64,000 nt of DNA. Origin: CAZSSM01 sp964609385. Its GTDB lineage: Bacteria > Planctomycetota > Planctomycetia > Isosphaerales > Isosphaeraceae. The translations under genes were made by a program, and so were the position numbers. Below are positions 43,807 through 53,486 of the stretch, in pieces. A model generated the notes under the pieces. That model saw only the letters and a list, made by a program, of their open reading frames with translations, ran no database searches and was not told the DNA's origin. Position 1 is the first letter of the stretch. Every line of letters begins with the position of its first letter. The stretch lies in assembly GCA_964609385.1 (NCBI GenBank), contig CAZSSM010000007.1, positions 1 through 64,000 of the forward strand, read 5' to 3'.

Positions 43807-44868
43807 ATGGCCAACCTGGGCGCAGAGGTAGACCTCAGACGCGCGCAACAGACATTGGCCGCCATCGGTTTGCAGCTTTCAGGAACGCCGACTGTGAACG
43901 ACGCCCAACCATCGACAACGGCCACACCCGACGTTCCCGCTGGGTCGGACGCGGTCGACCCACGCATCTTGATCGTGACCCCTTGTAAGGACGAGGCCGA
44001 GTACCTCCAACGGACCGTCGACAGCCTCGCCCAGCAGGAGGTCCGCCCCGCGCTTTGGATCATTGTCGACGACGGCAGCACCGACGCCACGCCCGAAATC
44101 TCCGATCGTGCTGCCGAAGAGCACGACTGGATCCAGGTCATCCACCGACCCGCCGGCCGTGAGCGTCGCGTCGGCCCTGGGGTCATCGACGCGTTCTACC
44201 ATGGCCTCGAATCGGTCGACTGGCGGAGCTTCGACTTCGTCTGCAAGCTCGACGGCGACCTAGAATTCGGCCCCCGCTACTTTGCCAACCTGATGGAACG
44301 GTTCGACGCCGATCCCCGGCTCGGCACGGCCAGCGGCAAGGCCCATATCCCCGTCGACGATCGGTTCGTCCTGGAGCGGACCAGCGATGAGTTCTCGCAC
44401 GGCGTGGCCAAGCTCTACCGACGGACCTGCTTCGAGGAGATCGGTGGCTTCGTCCGCGAAGTCATGTGGGACGGGATCGATTGCCACCGCTGTCGGATGC
44501 TCCAATGGCGTGCCGCCAGCTATGACGATCCCGAGTTGAAAATCCTCCACCTCCGCCAGATGGGTTCGTCGCACAAAAGCGTCTTCCACGGCCGTCGACG
44601 CTGGGGGTTCGGCCAGTACTTCATGGGAACCCACCCTTTGTACATGCTGGGGATCAGCACGTACCGGATGGCCGAGCGCCCTTGGATTCTCGGGGGCGTC
44701 AACTTAATGATCGGCTACCTCGACTCGTGGATCCGTCGGCGCCCCCAGTACGACGATCCGGAGTTTCGCAAGTTCCTGCACCGTTGGCAGTTCCACGAGT
44801 TGAAGCGTCGGTTCTTCGGCGGCCCCTCGGGCAATGACCTCATCGAGGCACCCACCGCAGACCATTGA
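43807..44868 (+). CDS. Family 2 glycosyltransferase
   Basis: The 353-residue protein has a GT-A fold: ILIVTPCKDEAEYLQRTVDSLAQQ, WIIVDDGSTDATPEI (nucleotide site), DFVCKLDGDLEFGPRYF (DxD-type motif LDGD) and a C-terminal region with GGFVREVMWDGIDCHRCRMLQWRA. It should transfer a sugar from a nucleotide donor during envelope or exopolysaccharide synthesis. The ATG at 43807 was chosen over upstream in-frame starts (43621, 43660) because those would include the 22-bp repeats and non-conserved residues. It is followed after 62 bp by a WecG/TagA-family gene. Confidence 0.88.
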   Translation: MANLGAEVDLRRAQQTLAAIGLQLSGTPTVNDAQPSTTATPDVPAGSDAVDPRILIVTPCKDEAEYLQRTVDSLAQQEVRPALWIIVDDGSTDATPEISDRAAEEHDWIQVIHRPAGRERRVGPGVIDAFYHGLESVDWRSFDFVCKLDGDLEFGPRYFANLMERFDADPRLGTASGKAHIPVDDRFVLERTSDEFSHGVAKLYRRTCFEEIGGFVREVMWDGIDCHRCRMLQWRAASYDDPELKILHLRQMGSSHKSVFHGRRRWGFGQYFMGTHPLYMLGISTYRMAERPWILGGVNLMIGYLDSWIRRRPQYDDPEFRKFLHRWQFHELKRRFFGGPSGNDLIEAPTADH

Positions 44869-44930
44869 GTTGATCCGCGCCCGACTCGGTCGATGCCGGG
44901 TCCCCTGCCCCCCAGTCAGGACCGATCCCC

Positions 44931-45821
44931 ATGAGCGCCGACCCGACCCTCTCAGAGAACCCGACCGAGACGACCCCCGCGCCGATTTCCTCGGCCGACC
45001 TCGGGCTGACCCGCCGACGCGTCTGGGGACTCCCCTTGGCGGTGGTCCGTCGCGAGGAGGTGCCTCACCTCATCGACGCGATGATCGCGACGGGCCGTGC
45101 CGGCTACTTCATCACCGCCACCCTGCACTACGCGATGATCGTGAGCCGTCGCGACGACCTGGGACCGATCAACGAGCAGGCTGCCTTCATCACCGCCGAT
45201 GGCATGCCATTGGTTGTGGCTTCGAAGTACAAGAAGCGACCGCTCCCTGAACGGGTCTGTGGGTCGGACCTCATCTTCGACCTCAGCGAGCACGCGGCCC
45301 GTTGCGGGCATCGGATCTTCCTGTTAGGTGCTCCTCCGGGCGTTGCCGAAGAGGCCGCCGCCAAGCTCACCGAGCGTTATCCCGGGCTCACGATCGCCGG
45401 GGTCGAGTGCCCCCCGTTCCGACCGCTCACCGAGCAGGAGACCGCCGAGTTGATCGGTCGGATCCGTGAGGCCCGCACTGACATCCTGCTGGTCGCCTTC
45501 GGCCAGCCCAAAGGCGAGATCTGGATCCGCGAGCACCTCGAGGCGCTCGGTGTGCCGGTCTGTGCCCAGGTCGGCGCCTCCATCGAGTTTGCTGCCGGCC
45601 GGGTCAGCCGCGCTCCGCGATGGATGCAGAAGACCGGACTCGAATGGTTTTATCGCTTCAGCCTGGAGCCCCGACGGCTCGCCGGTCGCTACGCGGCCAA
45701 CGCCACCTTCCTCGCCGGTCGCGTCCTCCGAGACTTCGCCGGAGCCATCACTCGTCGAGATCCTGACCCTGAGCAGCCTGGCGACCAGCCCATGCTCTCG
45801 ACGACCTCGCCCAATGGATGA
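44931..45821 (+). CDS. WecG/TagA/CpsF-family glycosyltransferase
   Basis: The 296-residue protein has GLPLAVVRREEVPHLIDAMI, FITATLHYAMI (family TxN region as TATLH), FITADGMPLV, RVCGSDL, IFLLGAPPGVAEEAAAKL and a C-terminal AGRVSRAPRWMQKTGLEWFYRFSLEPRRLAGRY. The usual PKQE motif reads GQPKGEIWI here. Relatives transfer N-acetylmannosamine-type sugars to lipid-linked intermediates. Together with the preceding family 2 enzyme it forms a small polysaccharide unit. Confidence 0.93.
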   Translation: MSADPTLSENPTETTPAPISSADLGLTRRRVWGLPLAVVRREEVPHLIDAMIATGRAGYFITATLHYAMIVSRRDDLGPINEQAAFITADGMPLVVASKYKKRPLPERVCGSDLIFDLSEHAARCGHRIFLLGAPPGVAEEAAAKLTERYPGLTIAGVECPPFRPLTEQETAELIGRIREARTDILLVAFGQPKGEIWIREHLEALGVPVCAQVGASIEFAAGRVSRAPRWMQKTGLEWFYRFSLEPRRLAGRYAANATFLAGRVLRDFAGAITRRDPDPEQPGDQPMLSTTSPNG

Positions 45822-45851
45822 TCATCCTATCGATTCGAGCACGTCGCGAAA

Positions 45852-47297
45852 TTAGGTTATGACGCTCATCATCGATGCGACCAATTCTTCATCGGAGTGT
45901 TCGGGGAGACTCCGGAGATCGAGCAGGATGCGTCCTTGGGAGATCCGCGTGATGATCGGTGTCGTGGCTTGGCGGAGCGCCTCGGCGAACCTCGATTCCG
46001 AGTCGGGCGGGTTTGTCGGGTAGGGTGGATCGAGCCGGACGGCGAGCGATGGCAAGGCTTGATCGGGCAGGCTCCCGCCACCGAGATAGGCTGTCGATGC
46101 GATCGTCTCGGCCGAGATGCCGATGGATCGGAGGGCCTGAGCGATCCGGTCAGCTCGGCGTTCGAGGTCCTCGATCGTCGCCGAGAGCATCCGCCAGAGC
46201 GGGATCTGGGTGCGGGCGTTCTCCGGATCACGCATCAGTCGGAGGGTCGCCTCCAAGGCGGCCAGGGTCAGCTTATCGACGCGGAGGGCTCGGGCCAGAG
46301 GATCGCGACGGATTGTCGCAACGGCCTCGGCTCGACCGAGGATCAGGCCCGACTGCGGACCGCCGAGCAGCTTGTCGCCGGAGAAGATCACCAGGTCGGC
46401 GCCATCGTCGAGACTGGAGGTGGCGTTGGGCTCGTCGTCGAGTCCGGGAGGTAGGTCGCGACGCAGGACGCCCGAGCCGATGTCGTCGATCGCCAACAGG
46501 TCGTGCTCGTGGGCCAACTGTGCAAGGGGGCCGATCGCGACCGACTCGGTGAACCCGACGATCCGATAGTTGCTGGTATGTACGCGTAGAAGAGCAGCGG
46601 TCTCGGGGCCGATCGCGTGTCGGTAGTCGTCGAGCCGCGTCTTGTTGGTCGTGCCCACCTCGACCAAGCGAGCGCCGGAGGCCTCGAAGACTTCGGGGAG
46701 CCGGTAACTGCCGCCGATCTCGACGAGTTGGCCGCGCGAGACGACCACCTCGCGACCAGCAGCCAAGCTTCGGAGTGTCAGGAGCGTTGCGCCGGCAGCA
46801 TTGTTGACCACGTGCGCGGCCTCCGCACCGGTCAGCTCGGTCAGCAACCTCGTTACGCCCGAGGCCCGGCCTCCGCGTTGACCGGTCTCCAAATCGAGTT
46901 CGACGTTGCAGCCGCCCTTCGCGATCGAGCTGATCGCCTCGATCACCGACGGGGCCAGCGGTGCTCGGCCGAGATTGGTGTGGATTAGGATCCCGGTCGC
47001 GTTTAGCGTCGCGCGGAGGTGAGAACGTCCTTGAGCATCGAGCCTCGCCTCGATCTGGTCGGCGATTGCCTCAACGGCGGGAGCCGCCGCCCCTTGCCCG
47101 ATCGCCCGACGCGCCTCGAGCAAACAAACGCGGAGGCCGTCGACGACCGCCGATCGCCCGTACTGTTGACATATCGCTCTGATCCGTGACGACTCCAACA
47201 GGCTCGATACCGAGGGGAGTTCCCGATAAGGGTTCGCATCGGAAGAAGAGGCTCTCATCGCTCCGGAGGGTGGATGTGGGGTGTTGGCATCGCTCAT
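45852..47297 (-). CDS. selA: L-seryl-tRNA(Sec) selenium transferase
   Basis: The 481-residue PLP enzyme starts with RELPSVSSLLES and contains LNATGILIHTNLGRAPL, GCNVELDLETGQRG, VVNNAAGATLLTLRSLA, and the PLP lysine in FSGDKLLGGPQSGLILG. It converts Ser-tRNA(Sec) to Sec-tRNA(Sec) with selenophosphate. It overlaps selB by four bases (ATGA, 47294-47297). The partner genes selD and selC are not visible here. Confidence 0.97.
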   Translation of the reverse strand: MSDANTPHPPSGAMRASSSDANPYRELPSVSSLLESSRIRAICQQYGRSAVVDGLRVCLLEARRAIGQGAAAPAVEAIADQIEARLDAQGRSHLRATLNATGILIHTNLGRAPLAPSVIEAISSIAKGGCNVELDLETGQRGGRASGVTRLLTELTGAEAAHVVNNAAGATLLTLRSLAAGREVVVSRGQLVEIGGSYRLPEVFEASGARLVEVGTTNKTRLDDYRHAIGPETAALLRVHTSNYRIVGFTESVAIGPLAQLAHEHDLLAIDDIGSGVLRRDLPPGLDDEPNATSSLDDGADLVIFSGDKLLGGPQSGLILGRAEAVATIRRDPLARALRVDKLTLAALEATLRLMRDPENARTQIPLWRMLSATIEDLERRADRIAQALRSIGISAETIASTAYLGGGSLPDQALPSLAVRLDPPYPTNPPDSESRFAEALRQATTPIITRISQGRILLDLRSLPEHSDEELVASMMSVIT

Positions 47298-49378
47298 GGT
47301 CGGGACGTCCGCGGGTCGGCGGGTGTCGGAACCGGGCTCGAGGCCGAAGGTGAAGGGTTGGCCAGGCGTCGGTGGTCGCCCTCGCGGATGGTCAGGCCGA
47401 TCCGGTCGAGGTATTCGCCGAACGGGACGGCGTGTTTCCTCGTAATCTCGAGGAGGGACCGCAACTCGGCCATCGTCAGGCTTCGGTCATCGGCTAGGAC
47501 GTCGGCGACAGTCTGCCGGAGCATCGCCTCGGCCTCCTGATGCAACCAGAGTTTGGGGCCGACCTCAACGAGCGTGCCCTCCTCGACCAGGATCTCGATC
47601 AGTTCGCCGAGGATCGGATGTTTGGTCCCGGCCATCGTGATCAGACGATCGAGATCGGGCGGTCGCCAACGCGCCTCGCGGAAGGCGTTCGTCAACGCAT
47701 CGAGTAGCGCACGCTCGGGACGGCTGAGCTGCGGCTCGAACCGGGCCAGGGCGACTCCTTGGCCACGTCGACGGATCGACCCTGAGGCGATCATCCGTTC
47801 GATGACAGCGTCGATCAAGCCGCTCTCGCCGATCTTGGAAACCGCCTCGACGAGCTCGCCGTACGGCACTCGGGGGTGCCGGGGTCGACGACGGTGCAGC
47901 GCCTCGAGTGTCCGCTCGATCCGATGTTGCCAATCGTCGACGACCTCACAGGGTACGCGTATTGTGCGGGTCGGGCCGAGGTCCAGCCGGATCAACGCCC
48001 CCTCGCGATCGAGGTCCTCGAGGAGCCTTGGGATCCGATCGACCGTGATCCCGCTCATCCGACAGAGCGCGAGCGTCGAGACGGCAACGCCCTCCAGGCC
48101 GGCCAGGACAACACGCAGGCGATCCTGGATGGAGATTTGGGGATCGGCAAGTCGCCTCAGCCCCTCAAGCCGAGGATGATCGCCTCGACGCACCCTACGG
48201 GTCGGCAAATGGTCGACCGTCAACAAGCGACCGCCACCGATCGTCGACGGCGGACTTTCCTCGCGGAGCACGTACGGTTGATCGAAGACGCCCGGGTAGG
48301 GTTTGGCCAACAAGATCTGAACCAGGCCCGAGTCTCCCGGCTCCAGTCGTTCGGGCTCCAGGAGGACGACCTTCGTATGAATCTCTGAGGTCCCAAGATG
48401 GAGTCGGTAACGTCCGCGATCACGGATGGCTCGCGAGGCGTTCGCTGAGACATTTAACGTCGCGTTGAGGATCGAGCCAGGCTCAAGGTAGCCCGACGTC
48501 GCCAACAGGCAACCACGTGTCAGATCGTGATGGTCGATCCCGGCCAGATTGATTGCAGCTCGGTTGCCGAACGCCAACGTGTCGACCGACTTTCCGTGCT
48601 GCTGGATTCCACGGACGCGGACGGTCTGACGGCCTGGAAACAGTTCCAAGGCGTCCGCCACGGTCACGGACCCCGAGGCGATCGTCCCTGTGACGACCGT
48701 CCCGAACCCGTGGGCTGAGAAAACGCGATCGACGGCCATCCGGAAGGGTCCTGGGTCCTCGACGTTGGCTAACGCATCGAGCCGTTCCCCCAGCGCGGCC
48801 CGCAAGGCATCCAGGCCGTGGCCAGTCCGCGATGAGGTCGGGATGATCGGTGCGTCGTCGAGGAAGGTGCCCCGGACCAATACGCGGACGTCCTCAACGA
48901 CCAGGTCGAGCCAGTCGTCGTCGACGAGGTCGGTTTTCGAGATGGCGATGACTCCGGCTTGGATTCCTAAGACATTCAAAATATCTAAATGTTCGTGGGT
49001 CTGGGGCATGATCGCGTCATCGGCGGCGATGACGAGCAGCGCGAGGTCGATCCCGGTGGCGCCGGCGAGCATGTTGCGGACGAACCGCTCGTGGCCTGGG
49101 ACGTCAACGAGCCCGACGCGTCGACCGTCTAGCTCCATATAGGCGAACCCGATGTCGATCGTCAGGCCTCGTCGACGCTCGTCGGGGAGCCGATCAGTGT
49201 CGACACCTGTCAACGCACGGACCAAGGCCGTCTTGCCGTGATCGATATGCCCGGCCGTCCCGATCACGACGTTCCGTCCCAGGTCGACCGTTGAGCTCGA
49301 CTTTCCCTGACCCAGCCGACCGTCCGATATTGGCGTTCCCGTCGCGGAAGAAGGGGGACGCGTCGCGCGTGGTCCCAT
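47294..49378 (-). CDS. selB: Selenocysteine-specific elongation factor
   Basis: The 694-residue protein has the translational GTPase G1 motif GTAGHIDHGKTALVRALTG, DVPGHERFVRNMLAGATGIDLALLVIAADD (G3), AISKTDL (G4), beta-barrel domains and a C-terminal set of winged helices (RMSGITVDRI, AEAMLRQTVADVLADDRSLT) that bind the SECIS element. It delivers Sec-tRNA(Sec) to UGA codons. Conserved sequence starts about 35 residues after the ATG at 49378, so the leader is longer than usual and the start is uncertain. Confidence 0.96.
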   Translation of the reverse strand: MGPRATRPPSSATGTPISDGRLGQGKSSSTVDLGRNVVIGTAGHIDHGKTALVRALTGVDTDRLPDERRRGLTIDIGFAYMELDGRRVGLVDVPGHERFVRNMLAGATGIDLALLVIAADDAIMPQTHEHLDILNVLGIQAGVIAISKTDLVDDDWLDLVVEDVRVLVRGTFLDDAPIIPTSSRTGHGLDALRAALGERLDALANVEDPGPFRMAVDRVFSAHGFGTVVTGTIASGSVTVADALELFPGRQTVRVRGIQQHGKSVDTLAFGNRAAINLAGIDHHDLTRGCLLATSGYLEPGSILNATLNVSANASRAIRDRGRYRLHLGTSEIHTKVVLLEPERLEPGDSGLVQILLAKPYPGVFDQPYVLREESPPSTIGGGRLLTVDHLPTRRVRRGDHPRLEGLRRLADPQISIQDRLRVVLAGLEGVAVSTLALCRMSGITVDRIPRLLEDLDREGALIRLDLGPTRTIRVPCEVVDDWQHRIERTLEALHRRRPRHPRVPYGELVEAVSKIGESGLIDAVIERMIASGSIRRRGQGVALARFEPQLSRPERALLDALTNAFREARWRPPDLDRLITMAGTKHPILGELIEILVEEGTLVEVGPKLWLHQEAEAMLRQTVADVLADDRSLTMAELRSLLEITRKHAVPFGEYLDRIGLTIREGDHRRLANPSPSASSPVPTPADPRTSRP

Positions 49379-49513
49379 GCCTAGGACGCCGGTTGGAGGC
49401 GCTGGGTTGGATCGGCGGTCCCGGCTGTTAGACTGGGCGTCTTGATCGGCTGAGGGCGATCCGAATCCTTTCCATTATCGGATCTTTCCATCTCTACATC
49501 TTATGAGAGTTTG

Positions 49514-50839
49514 ATGAAGCGACGCGAGATGATGCGGGCAGGCTTGGGCCTGGTGTCGATGGGCATGGTCCCCGGTCTGACCAACTCGATGGCACAAGGT
49601 GCCCCGCTCGCCGGTGATCGGCCTCGGGTCGCCGCGGTGGTTACGACCTGCTACTACCGTAGTCACGGCCACGTCCTGCTGGAGAACTTCTTCGCCGACT
49701 ACCCGTTTAACGGGCAACGGACTGACCCGGGCTGCGATGTTGTGGCCATTTACCTCGACCAGTCCGGCCCTCGCGACATCCTCCGGCCCGAGGCCGAGCG
49801 GCTCGGCATTCCTATCTATCCCACGATCGCCGAGGCGCTCTGTCAAGGGGGACGATCGCTGGACGTCGATGCAGTTCTGATCATCGGCGAGCACGGCGAC
49901 TATCCCCGCAACGCGCGGGGGCAGGTGATGTATCCCCGTCGACGGTTCTTCGACGAGGTGGCCGACGTCTTCGAGGCCAGCGGTCGAGTCGCCCCGATCT
50001 TCAACGACAAGCACCTCTCCTATGATTGGGCCAATGCCAAAGCCATATATGATCGGGCCAAGCGGCTCGGGATCCCGTTCTTGGCCGGCTCCTCGGTCCC
50101 GCTGGCGCAGCGCTGGCCGTCATTGGAGTTGCCGATGGGGGTCGCGTTGACGGAGGCGGTCTCGATCCATGGCGGTCCGTTGGAGAGCTACGACTTTCAC
50201 GGTCTGGAGGTCTTACAGTCGCTGGTGGAGGGACGGAGCGGGGGCGAGCCGGGGGTGGCTCGCGTCCGTCATCTCGAGGGAGATGCGATCTGGGAGGCGG
50301 CCGAGCAGGGGCTCTGGTCGGTCACGTTGGCCGATGCGGCGATGCTGGCCGAGACTGGACCCGGTCAGCCGAGTTTGCCCCGACTCGTCGAGAGACCGCC
50401 GTTCAATAACGCCAAGCCGCGTGCGATCATTCTTGAATACGAAGATGGGTTCCGTGGGACCGTCCTGCAGATCGGCGGGAGCGGGACGCGTTGGAACGCT
50501 GCCTGCCAGGTCCAAGGCGAGTCCGAGCCGCGATGGACACGCTTCTATGTCGGGCCTTGGAACAATCGGAACTTATTCAAAGCGTTAGCGCATGCGATCC
50601 AAGTCCACTTCCGTCGACGCGATGCGCCCTATCCGGTCGAGCGAACCCTCCTGGTGACCGGGGTGTTGGACCGGATGCTGGAGTCCCGCGAGCGCGGTGG
50701 AGTTCCCATCGAGACCCCAGAACTGGGATTCGGCTATCGGCCGACCGAATTCCGGAGCGTCCGCGAGCGGGGCGCCTCCTGGCGCTTGATCCCCGAAGGA
50801 ACGTCCCAGCCCGAGGGGTTCCATCGGTTCTACGACTAA
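49514..50839 (+). CDS. Tat-exported hypothetical
   Basis: The 441-residue protein starts with a twin-arginine-like leader (KRREMMRAGLGLVSMGMVPG) and the mature part begins with PRVAAVVTTCYYRSHGHVLLENF. It contains DVDAVLIIGEHGDYPRN, VAPIFNDKHLSYDW and EAVSIHGGPLESYDFHGLEVLQSLVEGR, with a Rossmann-like layout but no clear dinucleotide motif. It may belong with Gfo/Idh-like secreted proteins of the phylum; I am not certain. It starts at the ATG at 49514, one codon inside a TTG-initiated frame, and is followed by a leftward small ORF. Confidence 0.75.
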   Translation: MKRREMMRAGLGLVSMGMVPGLTNSMAQGAPLAGDRPRVAAVVTTCYYRSHGHVLLENFFADYPFNGQRTDPGCDVVAIYLDQSGPRDILRPEAERLGIPIYPTIAEALCQGGRSLDVDAVLIIGEHGDYPRNARGQVMYPRRRFFDEVADVFEASGRVAPIFNDKHLSYDWANAKAIYDRAKRLGIPFLAGSSVPLAQRWPSLELPMGVALTEAVSIHGGPLESYDFHGLEVLQSLVEGRSGGEPGVARVRHLEGDAIWEAAEQGLWSVTLADAAMLAETGPGQPSLPRLVERPPFNNAKPRAIILEYEDGFRGTVLQIGGSGTRWNAACQVQGESEPRWTRFYVGPWNNRNLFKALAHAIQVHFRRRDAPYPVERTLLVTGVLDRMLESRERGGVPIETPELGFGYRPTEFRSVRERGASWRLIPEGTSQPEGFHRFYD

Positions 50840-50857
50840 GCTGCGGTTGCCGGCCGA

Positions 50858-51046
50858 TCAATCGACCTTGCGATCGAGGTTGGCCTGGTTCGCGATGAGT
50901 TGTTCGACATAGGCTTCGCAACGCGAACGGTCCTTGGCAGTCGAGCAAAACACCTCGGTCAGGTCGATCGGCCGCTCCAGCGGGCTGATGGCGAGTCCGT
51001 GATCGTTACGGGCGGCATAGTTCTGATGCGAGATCACTTGGCTCAT
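50858..51046 (-). CDS. Small hypothetical protein
   Basis: The 62-residue ORF has a purine-rich AAGGA about 14 bases before its ATG, a mixed, protein-like composition and two cysteines (EVFCSTAKDRSRCEAY). No signal peptide or helix is evident. It lies alone, convergent with the preceding hypothetical gene and 256 bp from the receptor-like gene. Confidence 0.5.
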   Translation of the reverse strand: MSQVISHQNYAARNDHGLAISPLERPIDLTEVFCSTAKDRSRCEAYVEQLIANQANLDRKVD

Positions 51047-51141
51047 TGGGATGATCCTTCGTGCGTCGCGTTGTCCAACGGTCAGCCATAGGGATGGACC
51101 GTCGTCAACGGGTCTCAGAGGTTCTCAAAGGGCGGTTCGGC

Positions 51142-51170
51142 GCGGGCCTCTCGAGTTTCGGGAGGCCCGC
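51142..51170 (-). terminator. Hairpin terminator of the receptor-like gene
   Basis: GCGGGCCTC (51142-51150) and GAGGCCCGC (51162-51170) form a 9-bp perfect, GC-rich stem with an 11-base loop, 132 bp past the stop of the leftward receptor-like gene and before the 62-residue ORF. Confidence 0.5.
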
Positions 51171-51302
51171 TCGCCGAGTCTGCCAGTGGGAACCTCGACG
51201 CATCGGAACTCGAAGTCCTTACCCGATTTCCCCCGAGTGTGGGCCGTCCGACATCGTGGTGGACGGCCTAGGTCCGGGTCTATGGACAGCGCCCTGCTGC
51301 GA

Positions 51303-53486
51303 TCATCCTGCGCGATCGACCGTCTCGGATTCGAACTGAAACTGTTCGATGAGGGTGCGCATTGCCCGGGCGCTTTCTTCGAGTTGGGCAGCCGCGTCGA
51401 GGGCGCTGCCGGTCCCTTGGTTGGTCCGACCCGCGGCGGCGGCGACTTCGGTGATGCTCTGAGCGATCTCCGAACTGCCTTCGGCGGTCACGGTGATGTT
51501 TCGCGCGATCTCGTTGGTGGTCGAGGTTTGCTCCTCAACAGCGCTAGCAATATTGCTCTGCATTTCATTGATGTAAGTGATGATTCCTCTGATTTTGCCG
51601 ATCTCTTCGACCGCATCGTGCGAGTCGCTCTGGATCATCTCGATCGTCTTGCTGATGTCCTCGGTGGCCTGTCCGGTCTCGCGGGCCAGTTCCTTGACCT
51701 CGTTGGCGACGACCGCGAACCCTTTGCCAGCATCGCCGGCGCGGGCCGCCTCGATGGTTGCGTTGAGGGCCAACAGCTTGGTCTGACCGGCGATCGAGGT
51801 GATGATTTTGACGACCTGGCCGATCTGTTCAGAGGATTTGCCAAGCTTAGAGACGGTCTGGTTGGTTGACTCGGCGACGTCGACGGCCTCACCAGCGACC
51901 TGGGCGGCGCTGGTGGCGTTCTTGGCGATCTCGCGGATGCTGGCGCCCATCTCATCGACGCCAGTGGCGATCGATTGGACGTTGCTGGAGATCGTATCGG
52001 CGGCGTGGCTGACCGTCTCCGCGCGGGTCGAGGTCTGCTTGGCGTCGCCGCTCATGGCTTGGCTGAGCCGATTCATCTCGACCGTGGCCGCACCCAGACT
52101 CCGACAGTAGTGGTAGAGCTGTCGGTAAATGTCGCAGACGTTCTCCAGGAGTCGGTCCAACGCCTGACTGACCCGCCCGATCTCGTCGTCACCGGACAGA
52201 CCGACACGCTGGAGCAGGTTGCCGCGGGCGGCCTCGTCGGTGACCTGAAGCACGCGCTGGACGCCCTCTTCCAGTGTGGCGCTACGCTCGCGTTGCAGTT
52301 CGGCGTTGATCAACCGTTCCAGCGACATCGAGATCAGGTGCCCAATGTTGCGGAATCCCTCGGATTGTTCTTCGTTAAAGGCCCATTCCCGGTCCGAAAG
52401 GAAATCCATCGTTCCGATGACTTGATCGTGGACGATGATCGGGAGCGCGACTCCCGAGCGGATCCCGACCCGCCCGGCCAAGTGTGCGCGTGGGCAATCG
52501 AAGAGCATGCTGAGATCGCGGGCGATCACCAGATCGCGGCTCTCCCAGGCGCGACCGCTGATGCCATTCCCCAACGGGTACTCGGTCTGATGTGTGAGCC
52601 GGCGGAACTCCGGAGCAATGTCGCCACTTTCCTGATCGAAGACTAATGTCGTCTGGTCCTGGAGCCGCCAGAAGCTGGCATAGGTCCATTCGAAGGCCGA
52701 ACGCACGGCGTCCATGGCATTGAGCGTCGCCTCGCGGATGGTGTTGGAGCGACCAAAGGTCAGCATCAAGTTGCTGAGCGCTTGGTAGTTCGCTGCCGAG
52801 GTCCGCATCCGTTCGAGGTATTTGTGCCGTGCCAAGGCACTGGAGACCATGGCCCCGACCTTGCGAAGGACTTCCAGACGCTCCTCGGTGGGTTGGAGTT
52901 TCTCCAGGGCGAAGAAATCCATGGTCCCGACGACATCGCCGTCGTCGAGGATCGGGAAGCAGATGCCGGATCGGACGCCGGCCCGCTGGGCGGCGGGGGC
53001 GCGGACGCAGTCGGCGAGTTCTCCAAGGTCATCGACAAAGACCAATTCGCGACGGGCCCAGGCTCGTCCACTGAGCCCAACGCCCTTGCCGAAGGACGCC
53101 TCAACGGTCACGCGCTGGAACTCCTCAGTGACTTCGCCGCTCTCAACCGCGAACTTGAGCCGGTCGTCAGCGTGATCGCGCCGCCAGTAAGAGCCGTAGG
53201 CTCAGCCGAAGCATTGCCGAATGACGTTGAGGGTCGCACGGGTCGCGTCGTCGACGGTTTGGGCCCGTTCGAGCTGATCGACGATCTGGAACAGGGCCTG
53301 CGTGTTCTCCCGAGCCTCCTGCAATTGCCTCCGAGTCGCGTCGGACTGGGACTCGGCTGGCACCGCCGAGGGAGCCATTGGGAGGTTGGGCGATGCATCG
53401 CCTTCGATCGGCGCACGTTGCGTGCGAGTTGACATGGCCACACGACCATCGCTGGGCCGATTCGGTTCCGGAGTCGTTGACGTCAT
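51303..53486 (-). CDS. GAF-GAF methyl-accepting chemotaxis-type protein, interrupted by an in-frame TGA
   Basis: One frame is open from the ATG at 53486 to the stop at 51303 except for a single TGA at 53202-53204 (codon 95 of 728). Before it are 94 residues ending in TLNVIRQCFG; after it the frame continues with AYGSYWRRD, completing the first GAF domain. The second GAF domain (SAFEWTYASFW) has tryptophan at the aligned position, so TGG-to-TGA is the simplest origin. The rest holds a HAMP-like linker and a methyl-accepting signalling domain with the canonical tip ALNATIEAARAGDAGKGFAVVANEVKELA. There is no membrane helix, so it is cytoplasmic. Starting translation at the GTG at 53111 would cut the first GAF domain in half. 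It is a pseudogene, a recoded gene or an assembly error. Confidence 0.85.

Noticed and set aside
49379..49513. Possible tRNA-Sec next to selB
   Set aside because: The interval has an imperfect GACGCC/GGGCGTC pairing but no T-arm, no TCA anticodon and no 90-base cloverleaf.
53202..53204. Calling the TGA in the receptor-like gene a selenocysteine codon
   Set aside because: The aligned residue in the paired GAF domain is tryptophan, and the adjacent hairpin has a three-base loop unlike a known bacterial SECIS element; kept only as a test case in the findings.
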